Of a stretch of 64,000 nt of DNA, positions 62,662 through 64,000 are shown piece after piece. The stretch covers positions 1 through 64,000 of the forward strand of contig MEHQ01000040.1 in assembly GCA_008828725.1 (NCBI GenBank). The letters are read 5' to 3'. The notes beneath the pieces are model-generated. The model saw only the letters and a program-made list of their open reading frames with translations, was not told where the DNA came from and did no database searches. A program made the position numbers and the translations under genes. Numbering within the stretch: position 1 is the stretch's first letter; the number at the start of each line of letters is the position of its first letter. This DNA comes from Saccharina japonica (Eukaryota; Sar; Phaeophyceae; Laminariales; Laminariaceae).

Positions 62662-64000
62662 GTTGAACAGGCAAAGTTTCCATGTACCGGGCCAGCTTTA
62701 AATTAATTTAATTCCGCGGGCGAAGCCCGCGAAAAATTGTGGAAACCCCGTGCTGTACGTAAAAAATGATAAAAGACAACAGCAGATACGTCTTTGTGAT
62801 GCGATGATACGCCCACTCTGCGGTTCGATGTGACGATCGATGCCGACTACGAGTGTTGAACATTATCACTGCTACCGGCATGCCGTGTACGGCCGTGGTA
62901 GCAGCCTGTGCAGTAAGCGCACTGCTGCTCAAAAGTGCTACTCGTATGTTCTTGCAATATCTTTACTTGCAATATCTTTACGGTTGGTGTTTTCAACAAT
63001 AGCTACTTCTTATGTCCCGGAACCACTACTGTACAGAGTAGCCTACGAAACAGCACATCGCGTATGATCGCGAGCACAGGGAGTACCAAATTGTCAGGAC
63101 ATTGCGCTCTTCGTTTTTCTTCGATTCGCGACGGACACCATATTTTGCCACTGGGAAGGAGTTCTTCTATGTAAATACGCACAGCAGCACATACAGCAAG
63201 GTATACTGCATGCATGCACAATAATACGTGGCGGCGGTACTCTCCTGGAGCTAACACAGCACGTGGTATATAAGTTCACGAATCCATGCAGAAGTGTAGA
63301 CCAAGTGTAAATACTTAGTCTGGTAGCTTGTTGTTGGTTGTAACGCGTGTACACACGTGACAAGTATATTGAGAGCATTCAGTTGTTTGCTATTGTAATG
63401 ACGCCAATCATGACACCCGAGCCTTGTTCCACCGTAAACGAACGCGATGGCGAATGCGCGCCACATGTATGCTTATGCAAGGCTTACACCGGTCCTATCG
63501 CAACCCGAACGAACTTTCTCTCTACGCTCCCTGTTTGCCACTAAAAGGTAAACTTTGCTAGGCACTGATCCGCTGCTTCAAGTCCGTACTAACAGCGACG
63601 ATGCGGCTTTCATAGTGTAGAGACACTGTGTTGTTTACTCAAAGGGTTCCAGGCCCGCTGCTGATCAGCTGTGAACGGAATCGGCGTTCTACTTCCCATC
63701 GGGAAAAACCCCGCCAACAGTCCCCCCTCTCACACTAATACTGCCAGCGTCACAGCCTTTTCTACCCACGCCGACCGTCGAACCACACACACGCCCCCGC
63801 CTGCATTAACACCCCATGGCTTCGTCCGCCTCTGCTCTATGCCCAGCACAAGCAGAAACACACGGGACTGTGGAAAAGCTTTAGCTTCTTGTGACGCGTT
63901 GACTCTCAGGAATATAGTGTCTGCACTGAAGGCCAACCCGAAACTGGCCGGTCAGCATTCACCATTTGCTTGGCCATCTTTTTGCAGCATCGGGTCAACG
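62662..64000. other. No gene recognised
   Basis: Only short frames. TTGCAATATCTTTAC is directly repeated at 62954-62979. No repeat family of the window appears here. Confidence 0.35.

Overview
The window looks like nuclear DNA of a repeat-rich eukaryote with base composition near 50 % GC by eye. It has no operons or Shine-Dalgarno-led genes. Protein-like reading frames are short and bounded by GT..AG splice signals, and most of the sequence is transposon debris, tandem arrays and foldbacks. CAG/CTG-rich glutamine and alanine coding, TTAGGG-like interstitial tracts, and the recurrent words TACAGCAGTA and TACCAGGTA would fit a brown alga such as Ectocarpus, but that assignment is inference. Single N bases (7755, 17441, 60953) indicate a draft assembly.

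Layout. 0.5-2.0 kb: exons of a Gln/Pro/Ala-rich gene on the minus strand. 4.3-5.7 kb: hAT-like element with long inverted arms. 7.25-7.43 kb: a likely first exon. 8.7-10.35 kb: an element bounded by a perfect 31-bp inverted repeat and carrying an ACTCGGAGT array. 11.2-13.0 kb: two further inverted-repeat elements. 13-21 kb: SINEs, MITEs and hAT-like relics. 21-37 kb: first copy of an old segmental duplication, carrying ACTCGCGAGT arrays, SINEs and a conserved gene. 37.8-38.6 kb: an element with an AGATC minisatellite. 41.6-45.7 kb: a satellite with about 637-bp higher-order units made of ~105-bp monomers in both orientations. 46.4-47.0 kb: three consecutive hairpins. 47.26-48.40 kb: the best gene model, three minus-strand exons with consistent phase. 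48.7-62.7 kb: second copy of the segmental duplication. 62.7-64 kb: nothing recognised.

How the parts interact. The most notable signal links two repeat families. A ~110-bp MITE with ends TTACGGGGGACC sits in TA target duplications, usually inside CTAG. The palindrome CTATTAATAG recurs six times exactly and eleven times with one mismatch, often inside tRNA-derived SINE copies at sites where sister copies read CTAG. CTA-TT-AA-TAG is what would remain if that MITE left by a Tc1/mariner-type cut keeping two bases of each end. The SINE copies therefore act as a built-in record of MITE excisions. No autonomous transposase is visible in the window. The SINE insertions differ between the two duplication copies, so the duplication is older than this SINE activity.
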